Shown piece by piece: positions 1 through 8,955 of a stretch of DNA of 64,000 nt (its first letter is position 1; each line of letters opens with the position of its first letter). A model generated the notes under the pieces. That model saw only the letters and a program-made list of their open reading frames with translations. It had not been told where the DNA came from and made no database searches. Source of the stretch: Phycisphaeraceae bacterium. Its GTDB lineage: Bacteria > Planctomycetota > Phycisphaerae > Phycisphaerales > Phycisphaeraceae. The stretch lies in the NCBI GenBank assembly GCA_040222855.1, contig JAVKCD010000003.1, positions 496,001 to 560,000 of the forward strand, in the 5' to 3' direction. A program made the translations under genes and the position numbers.

Positions 1-21
1 AGTCACTTTTTTTCATCCGGC

Positions 22-1182
22 TCAGCCGCTGGCCTGTAGCGCCCGGTCGATCCAGCCCCCGCCCAGCACCATCTCATCGCGATAGCAAACCAAGGCCTGT
101 CCGGGTGTTACAGCATCCACAGGCCGCCCAAACCGGACCTCAATCCGGGGCTTCTCATCCTCTACCCCCGCACGCACGCGTGCTGCCACCGGCTCCGAGT
201 TGTAGCGCACCTTCGCCTGGCATGGCAACCAGTCCCTCGGCAGCGTCGGCTCGTGCCAGGTGACCTGGGACGCCACAGCGCCCTCCGCGAGCAGATGCTC
301 TCGGGTCCCCACTGTCACGGCGTTGGCCTGAGCATCCTTGTTCACAACATAGATCGGATACCCCAGCGCGAGATTCAGACCACGCCGCTGACCGATCGTG
401 AAGTGCTGCTGCCCAGGGTGTTCGCCGAGCGTGTTCCCATCGGTATCCAGAATCGGCCCAGGCGAAACCTGTCCCGGTTCGGATCGTCGGGTCACCAGCC
501 GGGCGTAGTCGTTGTCCGGGACAAAACAGATCTCCTGAGAGTCCGGCTTGTTGAACACCGGCAGCTTTGCCTGCTCAGCGATCCGGCGAGTCTCGTCTTT
601 GGTCAGCCCGCCAACCGGAAGAAGCATCTGCTCACGCCGTTCTTGTGAGGCCCCAAACAGGACGTAGCTCTGATCCTTGTGGTGATCCAACCCACGCAGC
701 AGCCGCGAGCTGCCCGCGTGCCTTTCGATGCGGGCGTAGTGACCCGATGCGACGTAGTCCGCATCGATCGAACGCGCATAGTCGTGCAGCTTGCCGAACT
801 TCAGCCAGTCGTTGCAGCGCACGCACGGGTTGGGCGTCCGGCCCGCGTGGTACTCATCAACGAAGTAATCGATGATCCGGCCAAAATCCGCTTTGAAGTT
901 CAGCACATAGAACGGGATGTCCAGCATCGCCGCCACCAGACGAGCGTCCGAAGCGTCGTTGACCGAGCAGCACCCCTGCTTACCAATACGGATTTTCCCC
1001 ACCTCCGGCTCGCACGCTTCCTGGAGATTGTCGTACTCGATCTCGTTGTCGCGATCCGAGCCCAGCCGCATAAAACAGCCCACGACCTCGTAGCCGTCGT
1101 CACGCAGCAGCGTCGCGGCGACCGAGCTATCGACGCCGCCGGACATCGCCAGCACAACCTTCTTTCCACGACCTGAGGGCAT
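22..1182 (-). CDS. mnmA: tRNA-specific 2-thiouridylase MnmA
   Basis: Makes the 2-thio group of wobble uridine 34 in tRNA-Lys, -Glu and -Gln, using ATP and a sulfur relay; cytoplasmic. The PP-loop SGGVDSS is at residues 14-20. The two catalytic cysteines of the family are C120 in the TPNPC motif and C219 in QEICF. Residues about 44-75 hold an insertion with C57, C71 and C72, longer than in E. coli MnmA. The 386-residue length fits the family. The start is supported by a TACCAT box six bases upstream of the ATG, suggesting a leaderless mRNA. It is a single gene, divergent from the secreted protein at 1371. Confidence 0.96.
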   Translation of the reverse strand: MPSGRGKKVVLAMSGGVDSSVAATLLRDDGYEVVGCFMRLGSDRDNEIEYDNLQEACEPEVGKIRIGKQGCCSVNDASDARLVAAMLDIPFYVLNFKADFGRIIDYFVDEYHAGRTPNPCVRCNDWLKFGKLHDYARSIDADYVASGHYARIERHAGSSRLLRGLDHHKDQSYVLFGASQERREQMLLPVGGLTKDETRRIAEQAKLPVFNKPDSQEICFVPDNDYARLVTRRSEPGQVSPGPILDTDGNTLGEHPGQQHFTIGQRRGLNLALGYPIYVVNKDAQANAVTVGTREHLLAEGAVASQVTWHEPTLPRDWLPCQAKVRYNSEPVAARVRAGVEDEKPRIEVRFGRPVDAVTPGQALVCYRDEMVLGGGWIDRALQASG

Positions 1183-1188
1183 CCTCTC

Positions 1189-1194
1189 ATGGTA
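1189..1194 (-). promoter_or_regulatory. candidate -10 box for leaderless mnmA
   Basis: TACCAT on the minus strand lies six bases from the mnmA ATG, the spacing expected if transcription starts at the A of ATG. The intervening GAGAGG would be too close to act as a ribosome binding site. No clear -35 box is visible. Confidence 0.5.
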
Positions 1195-1330
1195 TGCCGG
1201 ACACCGTTCCGCGTCGCACTGTTAAGATGGACAGCGGTTCCGACCCCCTCGCAACAATTGCAAGCGGGGAACGACGAACCTGATGATCGCCCCTGCGTAG
1301 GAGGCTGGAAGCCCACGATCGACCCGCCCC

Positions 1331-1351
1331 GCCAGCACCCCTGCTGGCTTT
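1331..1351 (+). other. hairpin just upstream of the secreted-protein start
   Basis: A perfect 7-bp stem, GCCAGCA with TGCTGGC around a four-base CCCC loop, is followed by TTT and ends 20 bases before the ATG at 1371. It could be an attenuator or a translation-control stem. The T-run is too short for a confident terminator. Upstream, CCCC near 1244 and GCGGGG near 1262 could form a further stem, so the leader may be structured. Confidence 0.4.
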
Positions 1352-1370
1352 GACCCCCAGGAACACAACC

Positions 1371-3170
1371 ATGTCCGCACACCGCATTTCATCGTTTTCG
1401 ACCACAGCCCTCCTCGTCGCCATGCTCTGCCCAGCGACGACCGTCCTCGCGCAGAACAGCACCCAGCAACTCGTCCCCAGGAACACCCAGATCGCCGTCA
1501 TCGTTCCGGGTCTAGACGACATGCAGGCCGGCTTCGAGACCCTCCAGCAGGCCATCCCCATGCTGCCCCTCGACGACGCGATCGAAGGCATCGACACCAT
1601 GGCCGACCAGTTCGGGCCCTCCTACGATGGCAGCCGCGCTATCGTCGCGGTCGTCCCGAACGTCATGATGCTCATGACCACAGCCCAGGCCGGTCAACCC
1701 GCTGTCGTACTGCTGGTCCCCGTCAACAACTACACCGCCTTCGTCGAGAACCTCGGCGGATCAGCCTCCGACGCCATCACCGAGATCTTCCCGCCCGATG
1801 GGGCCGCGATGTTCGCCAAACGCGAAGGCGACTACGCAGCCGTCAGCCAGAATCAGGTCAGCCTCCAGCAGTACAAGCCGGGCGGAAACAACACGCCCGT
1901 CACCAACCAGCTCTCCGATGACCTCGAAGCAAAAACCGATGGCTCCGCCCTCGCGATCTACGTCAACCTCGAAGCCCTCAGCCCCGTCGTCCTGCCCTTC
2001 CTTGACATGGGGATCGCTCAAGGCGTCAACCAGATGGAGATGCAACTGAGCATGACCGACATGGACGATGCCGCGATCGATCAGCAGATCGCGGGTTTCA
2101 AGATGGTCGGCGAAAGCGTCAAAACCATGTTCCGCGACTGCACCGCGGCCCTCATCGCTGTTGACCTCAACGACACCGCCGCCGACATCGACGTCGCCTT
2201 CCAGATGAAGCCGGGCTCGACCATGAGCAAGCACTTCCCAGGCGGCGGAAACCTGACCGGCACCATCGGTAAGCTCCCCGATGAGCCGTTCATGGTCGCT
2301 GGCGGGTTCGACGCTAAAGCCATCCGACTCTCGGACCTCATGGAGGCGATGGTCACCACGGCACCAGCCATGAAAAACTCGATGCCCGGCTATGACCAGT
2401 GGGGTCCGCTGATGGACGACATGAAGCGTTACAGCTACGCGCTGTACGAGCCCAAAGACAGCGGAACCGACGGAATGCTCAGGTCCGTGGGTCGTATCGA
2501 GTACGGCAACCCCGCCGCCGCACGCAACGCCATGCCCGACATCATGGCGGCCATGAATCAGTTCCAGGCACCCGTCGGACCCAATGGCGACATGATGACC
2601 TACAACACATCGACGCAGAAGAATGCCGGACAGGTCGACGGGCAGTCCTATGACACTTACACCTACCGACTGGACATGCCCCCGCAAGTCACTCAGCAGA
2701 TGGGGCCTGTCGCTGGCCTCATCAGCATGGTGTCGAACTACAGCGGGATGGTCACCAACACCGAAAACACGCTGATCGCCACCACCGTCCAGGACGAAGC
2801 CCTCCTCGCCGCCGCCATCAAGGCCGACCGCGGGAACGCCAGCGATCCTGCGATGGTCGCCGATGCCCGCTCATCCGCCCTGCCCGAGGGGCTCGCCGCC
2901 GAGATGTACTTCAACATCGACGGCATCGTCTCGGCCGCCAGCGGGGCCATCTCAGCCATGGGCATGCCCGAGATCACCGCCCCCGGCGACCTCCCGCCCA
3001 TCGCCATCGGCCTAGGCATCAAAGACAACGCCATGATCCACCGCGTCCACCTCCCATTTGAATCCATCAGCTTCCTCGCGGAAGAAGGCCAGAAACTCAT
3101 GGGCGGGATGATGGGAGCGGGCATGCAACCCCAAACCGCTCCGCAAACCGGACCACGGGCTCCGTTCTAA
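1371..3170 (+). CDS. secreted protein of unknown function (599 aa)
   Basis: I do not recognise a named family. The N-terminus has a basic start, a hydrophobic core and a cleavage-like LAQ site near residue 28, so it is probably exported to the periplasm or outer membrane. The rest is soluble-looking, rich in Met, Ala, Asp and Gly, with no membrane segment. The C-terminus is a Met/Gly-rich stretch followed by a Pro/Gln/Thr tail. The general look (a long extracytoplasmic protein beginning LVPRNTQIAVIVPG) recalls DUF3352-type proteins, but this is weak. An upstream in-frame TTG at 1350 exists; the ATG at 1371 puts the signal peptide at the very N-terminus and is preferred. It is monocistronic. 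Confidence 0.85.
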   Translation: MSAHRISSFSTTALLVAMLCPATTVLAQNSTQQLVPRNTQIAVIVPGLDDMQAGFETLQQAIPMLPLDDAIEGIDTMADQFGPSYDGSRAIVAVVPNVMMLMTTAQAGQPAVVLLVPVNNYTAFVENLGGSASDAITEIFPPDGAAMFAKREGDYAAVSQNQVSLQQYKPGGNNTPVTNQLSDDLEAKTDGSALAIYVNLEALSPVVLPFLDMGIAQGVNQMEMQLSMTDMDDAAIDQQIAGFKMVGESVKTMFRDCTAALIAVDLNDTAADIDVAFQMKPGSTMSKHFPGGGNLTGTIGKLPDEPFMVAGGFDAKAIRLSDLMEAMVTTAPAMKNSMPGYDQWGPLMDDMKRYSYALYEPKDSGTDGMLRSVGRIEYGNPAAARNAMPDIMAAMNQFQAPVGPNGDMMTYNTSTQKNAGQVDGQSYDTYTYRLDMPPQVTQQMGPVAGLISMVSNYSGMVTNTENTLIATTVQDEALLAAAIKADRGNASDPAMVADARSSALPEGLAAEMYFNIDGIVSAASGAISAMGMPEITAPGDLPPIAIGLGIKDNAMIHRVHLPFESISFLAEEGQKLMGGMMGAGMQPQTAPQTGPRAPF

Positions 3171-3402
3171 ATCATCCGATCCATCCATTCCTCAAACCCA
3201 ATCAAGTAACGCGATCACGACGTAGTCCGATAAGAACCAACTCTCTAGCCCGCTAGGGCACCTTGACGGCTGAGGTGACTTCCCCAAAAAACAACCGAAA
3301 CGCCTGCCGGGTTAACCTCTTGGCCTTCTTAGCCGATCTTCTCAACGCAAACCGGGACACAGTGGTGCACGGCGCACCGCCCCTGAGGCAGAGGAGCAAG
3401 GC
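3171..3402 (+). other. 232-base leader of the chemoreceptor gene, no gene seen
   Basis: This interval between the secreted protein and the chemoreceptor has no ORF with coding character. It contains the short palindrome GGTTAACC (3310-3317) and several possible stems. I looked for a cyclic-di-GMP-I riboswitch, given the chemotaxis gene downstream, and could not align the conserved elements. A strong ribosome binding site (GAGGAG) lies just before the ATG at 3403. Confidence 0.35.
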
Positions 3403-5718
3403 ATGGGACAACTCTCAAAAAACGTTGGCCGTTCACTCCAGTTTTTACTTTTTGGGCTCGTCATCCTGATCACAGGCTCACCTCTATGGGCAGCCACGAA
3501 TCTAACCGAGAACAAGACCCTCGATCTGTACAAGGCCGAACTGGGGGCCACCGGTCAGTTCATCGCTCCGACCCTTGAGGTCGTCCAGCGGGAAGCCTTC
3601 GGCATCGCGGCCGCAGCCACCCAAAGTCCCGCCCTCGAAGTTGCCGAGTCAGGAGGATTCAACGCCGTCTTCCTGACCTGGGCCTTGACTCTGCTCACCG
3701 TCGCAGCCACCGTCTTTGCCGCCTGGTACCTCTCGACCTACACCGACACCGATGGAAACCGCCATCGCGGATGGACGCTGGGCAGCAAGCTCTCCCTCTC
3801 CATGGGAAGCCTGGCCATCCTCTTGATGGTGGTGACAAGCGTGACGCTGACCGGCCTTGCGGCATACAAAACCAATGACAAGCAGCTTCAGCGTCTGAGC
3901 AAGAACGCCCTGACGATCAACCACATCGAGACCGAGCTCCAGCAGATGCGGCTCGCCAGCAACAAGTTCCTCAGGGAAAACAACCAGGAAAGCCTCTCAC
4001 AGTTCACCACCGCCATCGGTAACGTGCTCAACTACATCGATGAGGTCCGACCCCATCTCTCCGCCGAGGAAATCGAGTCGCTTGATCTGATCCAGCAAAA
4101 AATACAGGCTTACGATCGTGGCGTGAGTGAAGTCGTGATCGCCATCGACCAGCGCAATGGCATCCTCCACAGCCAACTCAACATCACCGGACCCCGCCTG
4201 GTCGAGTTGCTTATGGCCGTCAAGAAGACGGCCTGGGCCGACAACGATCAGATCGCATCGCTAATCGCAGCCGAAACATTAAACGAACTCTCGCTTGCCC
4301 GGGTTAGCGTGATGCGCTATCTCCGTACCTTCGCCGAGAAAGACGTGGCCGACGCCATCTCCCGGCTTTCCAACGCTGCAGAAACCACAACTGATCTCTC
4401 CGCAGAGCTACAGAACCCCGTCCGCAGGGCCTGGTTGGCCGAAATCGAATCAGGATTCGCCTTCTACGCCAAGCGCCTCAGGAAAATGAGTGAGCACATC
4501 GCCGACCGGGAGCGAATCGTTAATCAACAGTTGGACGTCTATGGCCCTCAGATCACCAAGGCAGGTAAAGACCTCATCGCCAGTGTGGAGCAGAAGCAAG
4601 CCACACTGGCCAGCAATAACGCCTCATTGTGGGTCTGGGTAACCACGATCACGCTGACTGCAGGCACCATCTCACTGCTCCTCGCCTTCTCAATCACCTT
4701 CATCCTCGTTCGCGGTATCAACCTCATCGCCAACAAGGTCCTCGGAGCCATGAACGCCGTGGCCGATGGCAACCTGTCGGTCCCTCTGCTCAATGCCAAA
4801 GGCACGGACGAGCTGGCCATGCTCGCTCACGCCACCGACCAAATGAACACCTCACTCCGCGACGTCATCCAGCAGGTGCGTGATTCAGCGAGCTCCGTCA
4901 CCCAGGGCGCGACCCAGATCGCAGCTGCCTCCGAAGAGATCTCCAGCGGGATGACTGACCAATCCGCTCAGGTCACCCAGGTCTCCGCCGCCATCGAAGA
5001 GATGTCGTCTTCCATCGTCGAGGTCGCCCGAAAATCCGCCGACGCTTCCAACGCAGCCAGTGACGCCGGGTCCGTCGCCGACTCGGGCGGGCAGGTCGTC
5101 CGCGAAACGGTCGAGGGCATGAACGCCATCAACAACGCCGTCAGCGATTCTTCCCGGAGCGTTGCCGAACTCGGTAAACGAGGAGAACAGATCGGCGAGA
5201 TCATCTCAGTCATCAACGACATCGCCGACCAGACCAACCTCCTCGCCCTCAACGCAGCCATCGAAGCCGCCCGCGCCGGAGAGCACGGCAGAGGCTTCGC
5301 CGTCGTCGCCGATGAGGTCCGCAAACTCGCCGACCGCACCACCAAGGCCACCGAGGAAATCGCCGAGTCCATTGAAGCGATCCAGACCGAGACCGGCTCG
5401 GCGGTCAGCAAGATGGAACGGGGCACCGAACAGGTCGCCAAGGGCGTCGAGCAGGCCACCTCCGCAGGCAAGAGCCTCGAACAGATCGTGGTTTCCACCC
5501 GTGACGTCGCCTCGATGATCCAGTCCATCGCTGCCGCCGCCGAAGAGCAGTCCTCGGCCAGCGAGCAGGTCTCTCGGAGCATCAGCTCCATCCAGGTCAT
5601 CACCGAGGAGTCCACCAAAGGCGCCCAGTCGGCCGCGCAGGCCGCCACCAGCCTCGCCGACAAAGCCGAACGCCTCAACCAGTTGGTGGCCAGGTTCAAA
5701 CTGGACAAAGCAGGCTAA
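3403..5718 (+). CDS. methyl-accepting chemotaxis protein
   Basis: Chemoreceptor that controls CheA kinase in the inner-membrane array. Order: a signal-peptide-like segment (about 10-31), a short extracytoplasmic piece, a membrane segment (about 85-107), a second (about 130-150), a long helical sensor region, a third segment (about 408-435), then HAMP and a long coiled-coil signalling domain. The invariant hairpin tip ([19 protein letters not shown]) is intact, and Glu/Gln/Ala-rich methylation-type heptads flank it. The extra N-terminal secreted segment and membrane helix before the usual two-helix layout are unusual. No che genes are in the window, so this is an orphan receptor. A terminator follows the stop. 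Confidence 0.95.
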   Translation: MGQLSKNVGRSLQFLLFGLVILITGSPLWAATNLTENKTLDLYKAELGATGQFIAPTLEVVQREAFGIAAAATQSPALEVAESGGFNAVFLTWALTLLTVAATVFAAWYLSTYTDTDGNRHRGWTLGSKLSLSMGSLAILLMVVTSVTLTGLAAYKTNDKQLQRLSKNALTINHIETELQQMRLASNKFLRENNQESLSQFTTAIGNVLNYIDEVRPHLSAEEIESLDLIQQKIQAYDRGVSEVVIAIDQRNGILHSQLNITGPRLVELLMAVKKTAWADNDQIASLIAAETLNELSLARVSVMRYLRTFAEKDVADAISRLSNAAETTTDLSAELQNPVRRAWLAEIESGFAFYAKRLRKMSEHIADRERIVNQQLDVYGPQITKAGKDLIASVEQKQATLASNNASLWVWVTTITLTAGTISLLLAFSITFILVRGINLIANKVLGAMNAVADGNLSVPLLNAKGTDELAMLAHATDQMNTSLRDVIQQVRDSASSVTQGATQIAAASEEISSGMTDQSAQVTQVSAAIEEMSSSIVEVARKSADASNAASDAGSVADSGGQVVRETVEGMNAINNAVSDSSRSVAELGKRGEQIGEIISVINDIADQTNLLALNAAIEAARAGEHGRGFAVVADEVRKLADRTTKATEEIAESIEAIQTETGSAVSKMERGTEQVAKGVEQATSAGKSLEQIVVSTRDVASMIQSIAAAAEEQSSASEQVSRSISSIQVITEESTKGAQSAAQAATSLADKAERLNQLVARFKLDKAG

Positions 5719-5745
5719 GCCACACACAACAGGAACACTCCCATC

Positions 5746-5780
5746 AGCGGTCGAGAGCCTATGTGCTCCGACCGCTTTTT
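5746..5780 (+). terminator. intrinsic terminator after the chemoreceptor gene
   Basis: The arms AGCGGTCG-A-GAGC and GCTCCGACCGCT pair over 12 bp with one bulge around a short loop and run into TTTTT. It ends 33 bases before purD and separates the two transcripts. Confidence 0.85.
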
Positions 5781-5801
5781 CGTAGGCCGCACGCGGTCTG
5801 A

Positions 5802-5807
5802 TACCTT
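5802..5807 (+). promoter_or_regulatory. candidate -10 box for leaderless purD
   Basis: TACCTT sits six bases before the purD ATG at 5814, with no ribosome binding site in between. It is one of ten such boxes in the window. Confidence 0.45.
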
Positions 5808-5813
5808 GTACCG

Positions 5814-7133
5814 ATGCGGACCAACGTACTGATCATCGGCGGCGGAGGGCGCGAGCACGCCCTGGGCTGGAAACTCTCGCAATCCAAACGCTGCGGAGAA
5901 CTCTACTTCGCGCCTGGCAATGGCGGGACCGCTTCCCTGGGTAAAAACCTCGACTGGCAAGTCGAACGGGTCGACACCAAACTCGCCGACCAGATCGACT
6001 ACTTCTGCCGAAAAAACAAGATCTCACTGATCATCATCGGCCCCGAGGACCCCCTCGCCGCTGGCCTCACCGATCGTCTGCTCAAGACCCCCGGAGCCAA
6101 AGAACGCCGCATCTTCGGCCCCACCGCCGAGGCCGCGAAACTCGAAGCCGACAAAGCCTGGTCCAAGCAGCTCATGCGCGGCTGCTCCATCCCCACCGCT
6201 GACGCCAAAACCTTCACCGACCACAAAGCCGCCCGTGCCTACTGCGCCGCCCGAGAGCTACCCGTTGTCGTCAAAGCCTCGGGCTTAGCCAAAGGTAAGG
6301 GCGTCATCGTCTGCAGCGACGCCGACGAAGCCGTCGCCGCCGTCGATACCATCATGAAGGACAAGACCTTTGGCGACGCTGGCACCACCGTCGTCGTCGA
6401 AGAACGCCTCGTCGGCCAGGAAGTCTCCATCCTCGCTATGGTCGATGGCAAGAGCATCTACGTCCTCGAACCCGCTCAGGACCACAAACCCGTCGGCGAA
6501 GGCGACACCGGGCCCAACACCGGCGGAATGGGGGCCTACACACCCACGCCCATCATCGACGACAAGACCATGCACCTCATCGAAGCCGAAGTGCTCGTGC
6601 CCATCGTCGATGCCCTGCGCCGCAGCGAGATCGACTATCGCGGGGTCCTCTACGCTGGCCTCATGCTCACCGCTGGCGGGCCCAAAGTCCTCGAGTTCAA
6701 CTGCCGCTTCGGCGATCCCGAAACCCAGCCCCTGATGATGCGCCTCAAAGGCGACCTCCTCGACCTCATCGAAGCCACCTGCGATGGCGAACTCGATCGC
6801 ATCCAGATCGACTGGGACCGCAGGCACTGCACCAGTGTCGTCATGGCCTCAGCCGGATACCCCGGCGATTACCCCAAAGCACTACCCATCACCGGCATCG
6901 AGGAAGCCGAAGCCGACCCCGATGTCAAAGTCTTCCACGGCGGAACCGCCATCAAACACGGCGAACTCGTCACCGCTGGCGGGCGCGTGCTTAGTGTCTG
7001 CGCCCTGGCCAACTCCATCGAAGAAGCCCAGGCCAAAGCCAACGCAGCCTGCGCCAAGATCCACTTCGACGGCGCCCACTACCGCAAAGATATCGGCTCC
7101 CGCGTCCTCAAGAACAACCCCGCGACTGTCTGA
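5814..7133 (+). CDS. purD: phosphoribosylamine-glycine ligase PurD
   Basis: Second step of de novo purine synthesis: joins glycine to 5-phosphoribosylamine with ATP to give GAR. The N-terminal nucleotide-fold motif GGGGREHALGWKL, the ATP-grasp segment VVVKASGLAKGKGV and the metal/ATP site LEFNCRFGDPETQ are all present, and 439 residues is typical. The ATG at 5814 directly follows the leaderless-type box, and no in-frame start lies upstream. The stop is one base from the end of convergent dgkA. purM, another purine gene, lies 1.8 kb away on the other strand. Confidence 0.97.
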   Translation: MRTNVLIIGGGGREHALGWKLSQSKRCGELYFAPGNGGTASLGKNLDWQVERVDTKLADQIDYFCRKNKISLIIIGPEDPLAAGLTDRLLKTPGAKERRIFGPTAEAAKLEADKAWSKQLMRGCSIPTADAKTFTDHKAARAYCAARELPVVVKASGLAKGKGVIVCSDADEAVAAVDTIMKDKTFGDAGTTVVVEERLVGQEVSILAMVDGKSIYVLEPAQDHKPVGEGDTGPNTGGMGAYTPTPIIDDKTMHLIEAEVLVPIVDALRRSEIDYRGVLYAGLMLTAGGPKVLEFNCRFGDPETQPLMMRLKGDLLDLIEATCDGELDRIQIDWDRRHCTSVVMASAGYPGDYPKALPITGIEEAEADPDVKVFHGGTAIKHGELVTAGGRVLSVCALANSIEEAQAKANAACAKIHFDGAHYRKDIGSRVLKNNPATV

Positions 7134-7134
7134 T

Positions 7135-7515
7135 TCAGCTTGACAGCCGCAGCGCATCATCACCGAAGACCAGCACCCCCACGACCAGCGCCGCGATCGA
7201 CGCCAACAGCACACCCGCTGCCGCGACATCCTTCGCACGACCGATCATCTCGTGATGCTCCGGGCTGATCGCATCCCCCATCGCCTCGATCGCGGTGTTC
7301 ATCGCCTCAGCGACCAGCACCAGACCACTCGCCAGCAAAACCGCCAACCACTCACCCTTGGTGATTCCGCACAACACACCCAGCACGATCACAAGCAACA
7401 AGCCGGCCAGATGCCATCGCGCATTCGGCTCACCAGCGATGAGTGATCCAAGCCCTCTCAAGGCGTGGGCAAAGCTCGCCCGCCACCCGGTTCGCCAGCG
7501 GGAACCCCGGTTCAT
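7135..7515 (-). CDS. dgkA: diacylglycerol/undecaprenol kinase DgkA family
   Basis: Small integral membrane kinase phosphorylating diacylglycerol or undecaprenol in the inner membrane. The family motif EAMNTAIEA is clear, with three hydrophobic helices around it, and 126 residues fits. The typical N-terminal amphipathic start (HALRGLGSLIAGEPNARWHL) is present. The start overlaps the clpP stop as ATGA, so it is co-transcribed and translationally coupled with clpP. Whether the lipid is diacylglycerol or undecaprenol cannot be told from sequence here. Confidence 0.93.
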   Translation of the reverse strand: MNRGSRWRTGWRASFAHALRGLGSLIAGEPNARWHLAGLLLVIVLGVLCGITKGEWLAVLLASGLVLVAEAMNTAIEAMGDAISPEHHEMIGRAKDVAAAGVLLASIAALVVGVLVFGDDALRLSS

Positions 7516-8195
7516 GAGTCTTCGCTGGATTTACCCGCCTTCTCAGAAGCCGAAGGCTTGGTGAGCACTTCATCCACCAGGCCATAAGCCTTGGCCTCTT
7601 CAGCCGAGAAGAACCGGTCACGCTCGGAATCCTCTTCGATCTGCGCCACCGGCTGACCGGTGCGCTCCGCAAGCATCTCATTCAACTCCGCTTTGGTCTT
7701 GAGGATCTCCTCAGCCTGGATCTGAACATCCGTGGTCTGCCCATAGATGCCGCCGTAAGGCTGGTGGATCATCACCTTGGAGTGCGGTAAGCAGTACCGC
7801 TTGCCCTTCGCCCCACAGGCCAGCGTCAACGCTCCGCCCGACATCGCCTTGCCGATGCAGTACGTCGCCACCTCCGAATCAATGTGATTCATCGTGTCGA
7901 TCATCGCCAGCGTGTCGTCAACCGCCCCGCCCGGCGAGTTGATGTACAGATTGATATCCACACCCGGCTTGGAGTTGTGCAGGTGCAACAAACGCATGAT
8001 CACACCCGTCGCCGAAGCGTGGTTGATCTCGCCAACCAGAAAAATGACCCTGTTCTCGAGCAGCAGCTCGTCAATGGTCATCTCTCGATAACGCTGATAC
8101 GACGCCAGCCGTGTCCCGGGCATCACCGGATCGACGGCGGCGTTAGAACCAAAAGGGGAAAAGTGAGCAAGGTTGCTGGAAGGGTCTACGTTCAT
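7512..8195 (-). CDS. clpP: ATP-dependent Clp protease proteolytic subunit ClpP
   Basis: Serine peptidase core of ClpAP/ClpXP, cytoplasmic. With the ATG at 8195 the protein has 227 residues and the triad falls at S119, H144 and D193, with the same spacing as in E. coli ClpP. The serine motif reads AMSGGAL rather than the usual AASMGAL, so the residue after the nucleophile is Gly. The frame is open further upstream to 8378, but that extension is basic and unlike ClpP. A TACAAT box at 8248-8253 and a hairpin lie upstream. It is followed by dgkA with a 4-base overlap. Confidence 0.95.
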   Translation of the reverse strand: MNVDPSSNLAHFSPFGSNAAVDPVMPGTRLASYQRYREMTIDELLLENRVIFLVGEINHASATGVIMRLLHLHNSKPGVDINLYINSPGGAVDDTLAMIDTMNHIDSEVATYCIGKAMSGGALTLACGAKGKRYCLPHSKVMIHQPYGGIYGQTTDVQIQAEEILKTKAELNEMLAERTGQPVAQIEEDSERDRFFSAEEAKAYGLVDEVLTKPSASEKAGKSSEDS

Positions 8196-8230
8196 CGGCG
8201 AGATCACTCCGTGGGCTACTGCGGTCAGGG

Positions 8231-8250
8231 AATCCGTTCGGTAACGGATT
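8231..8250. repeat. perfect inverted repeat in the clpP leader
   Basis: AATCCGTT, CGGT and AACGGATT form an 8-bp hairpin overlapping the 3' part of the TACAAT box of the clpP promoter. It could be an operator or a 5' mRNA stem. Confidence 0.45.
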
Positions 8251-8253
8251 GTA
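8248..8253 (-). promoter_or_regulatory. candidate clpP promoter -10 box
   Basis: TACAAT on the minus strand, 52 bases upstream of the clpP ATG. No good -35 box is visible at 16-18 bases. It implies a leader of about 45 bases containing the hairpin at 8231-8250. Confidence 0.4.
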
Positions 8254-8295
8254 AGACGTGACCGCCCGAGATGTTGGCCCACGAAGTGGCGGAGA

Positions 8296-8571
8296 TCATT
8301 CTGAGTCAGATTCGTCCGACTGAGTCTCCAGAAGGGACCGCAGATAGCTGTTCTCACGACGGGTCGCCTCGAGGTCAAAGACCAGATACTTCAGCGACAA
8401 CCGCAGGTAATCCAGCGACTCGTGCAGCTCCCCGATGCTCTTCTTGAGCCGGACGTGCCGCGACTGAGTCTGCTCGGCAAGACGCGTGAGCTTCTCACGC
8501 TCCGCCTCGGGCAGCGAGGAAATCTGGTTCATCAGCTCGGTGAGCTTCGTCTGGAAGGTGCTTTCATCCAT
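8296..8571 (-). CDS. small coiled-coil protein of unknown function (91 aa)
   Basis: An acidic, highly helical 91-residue protein with heptad-like Leu spacing throughout and a Ser/Asp/Glu tail; no signal peptide or membrane segment. The start at 8571 is fixed by a perfect AGGAGG six bases upstream; the frame is open further upstream, but through a G/C-rich repeat and without a better start. I do not recognise the family; it may be a planctomycete-specific conserved protein. It lies 100 bases upstream of clpP on the same strand and could be co-expressed with it. Confidence 0.75.
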   Translation of the reverse strand: MDESTFQTKLTELMNQISSLPEAEREKLTRLAEQTQSRHVRLKKSIGELHESLDYLRLSLKYLVFDLEATRRENSYLRSLLETQSDESDSE

Positions 8572-8587
8572 CACGGTCCTCCTGGTC

Positions 8588-8668
8588 TTCTCTTTTCCAT
8601 CCGGGCAGCGGGGGTGGGGTGGGGGCGGACTCTCTCTTTTCCGCCGGGCGGGGGTGGGGTGCGGGGGG
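8588..8668. repeat. G-rich imperfect direct repeat
   Basis: Two copies of a roughly 40-base unit. Each begins CTCTTTTCC (8588 and 8632) and ends in GGGGGTGGGGTG (8608-8619 and 8648-8659) followed by a G-run. Many G-tracts on the plus strand could form a quadruplex. GGCGGA (8622-8627) and TCCGCC (8638-8643) could also pair. It lies directly upstream of the small coiled-coil gene. Confidence 0.6.
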
Positions 8669-8955
8669 GTCACATTGCCGCAACGCTAAGAGATAGAACG
8701 AAACCCGTGCCAAAGACCGAAACCCGCCCGAATGAACTAAGATCAAATTTTAACATATTGATATCATTGAACTTAGACAACCAATCAAGCAGCCGCCCAC
8801 CTGCAGAGCTTATACCGCTTACGCCGCCCCGCCTCCAAAGCACGACGCTGCATCAGGCGATTCCCCTGTTAAATCAAGATATCAAAGGCACTTACCGCAC
8901 CTGTTGCCGCCACGCAACACCCAAAGCGGTTGTCGCCTCGTGCAACCCGCCCGAC
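8669..8955. other. intergenic region, no gene seen
   Basis: Between the small coiled-coil gene and the 3' end of purM. It contains an AT-rich patch (about 8740-8785, with ATTTTAACATATTGATATCA) that stands out from the GC-rich surroundings and could hold the promoter of the downstream minus-strand genes. No coding ORF or RNA gene was recognised. Confidence 0.4.

Noticed and set aside
3171-3402. Possible cyclic-di-GMP riboswitch upstream of the chemoreceptor
   Set aside because: Only isolated matches (ACGCAAACC) were found; the conserved core and pairings of GEMM-I could not be laid out.
8674-8955. tmRNA-like or other structured RNA between purM and the coiled-coil gene
   Set aside because: No conserved tRNA-like ends or tag reading frame.
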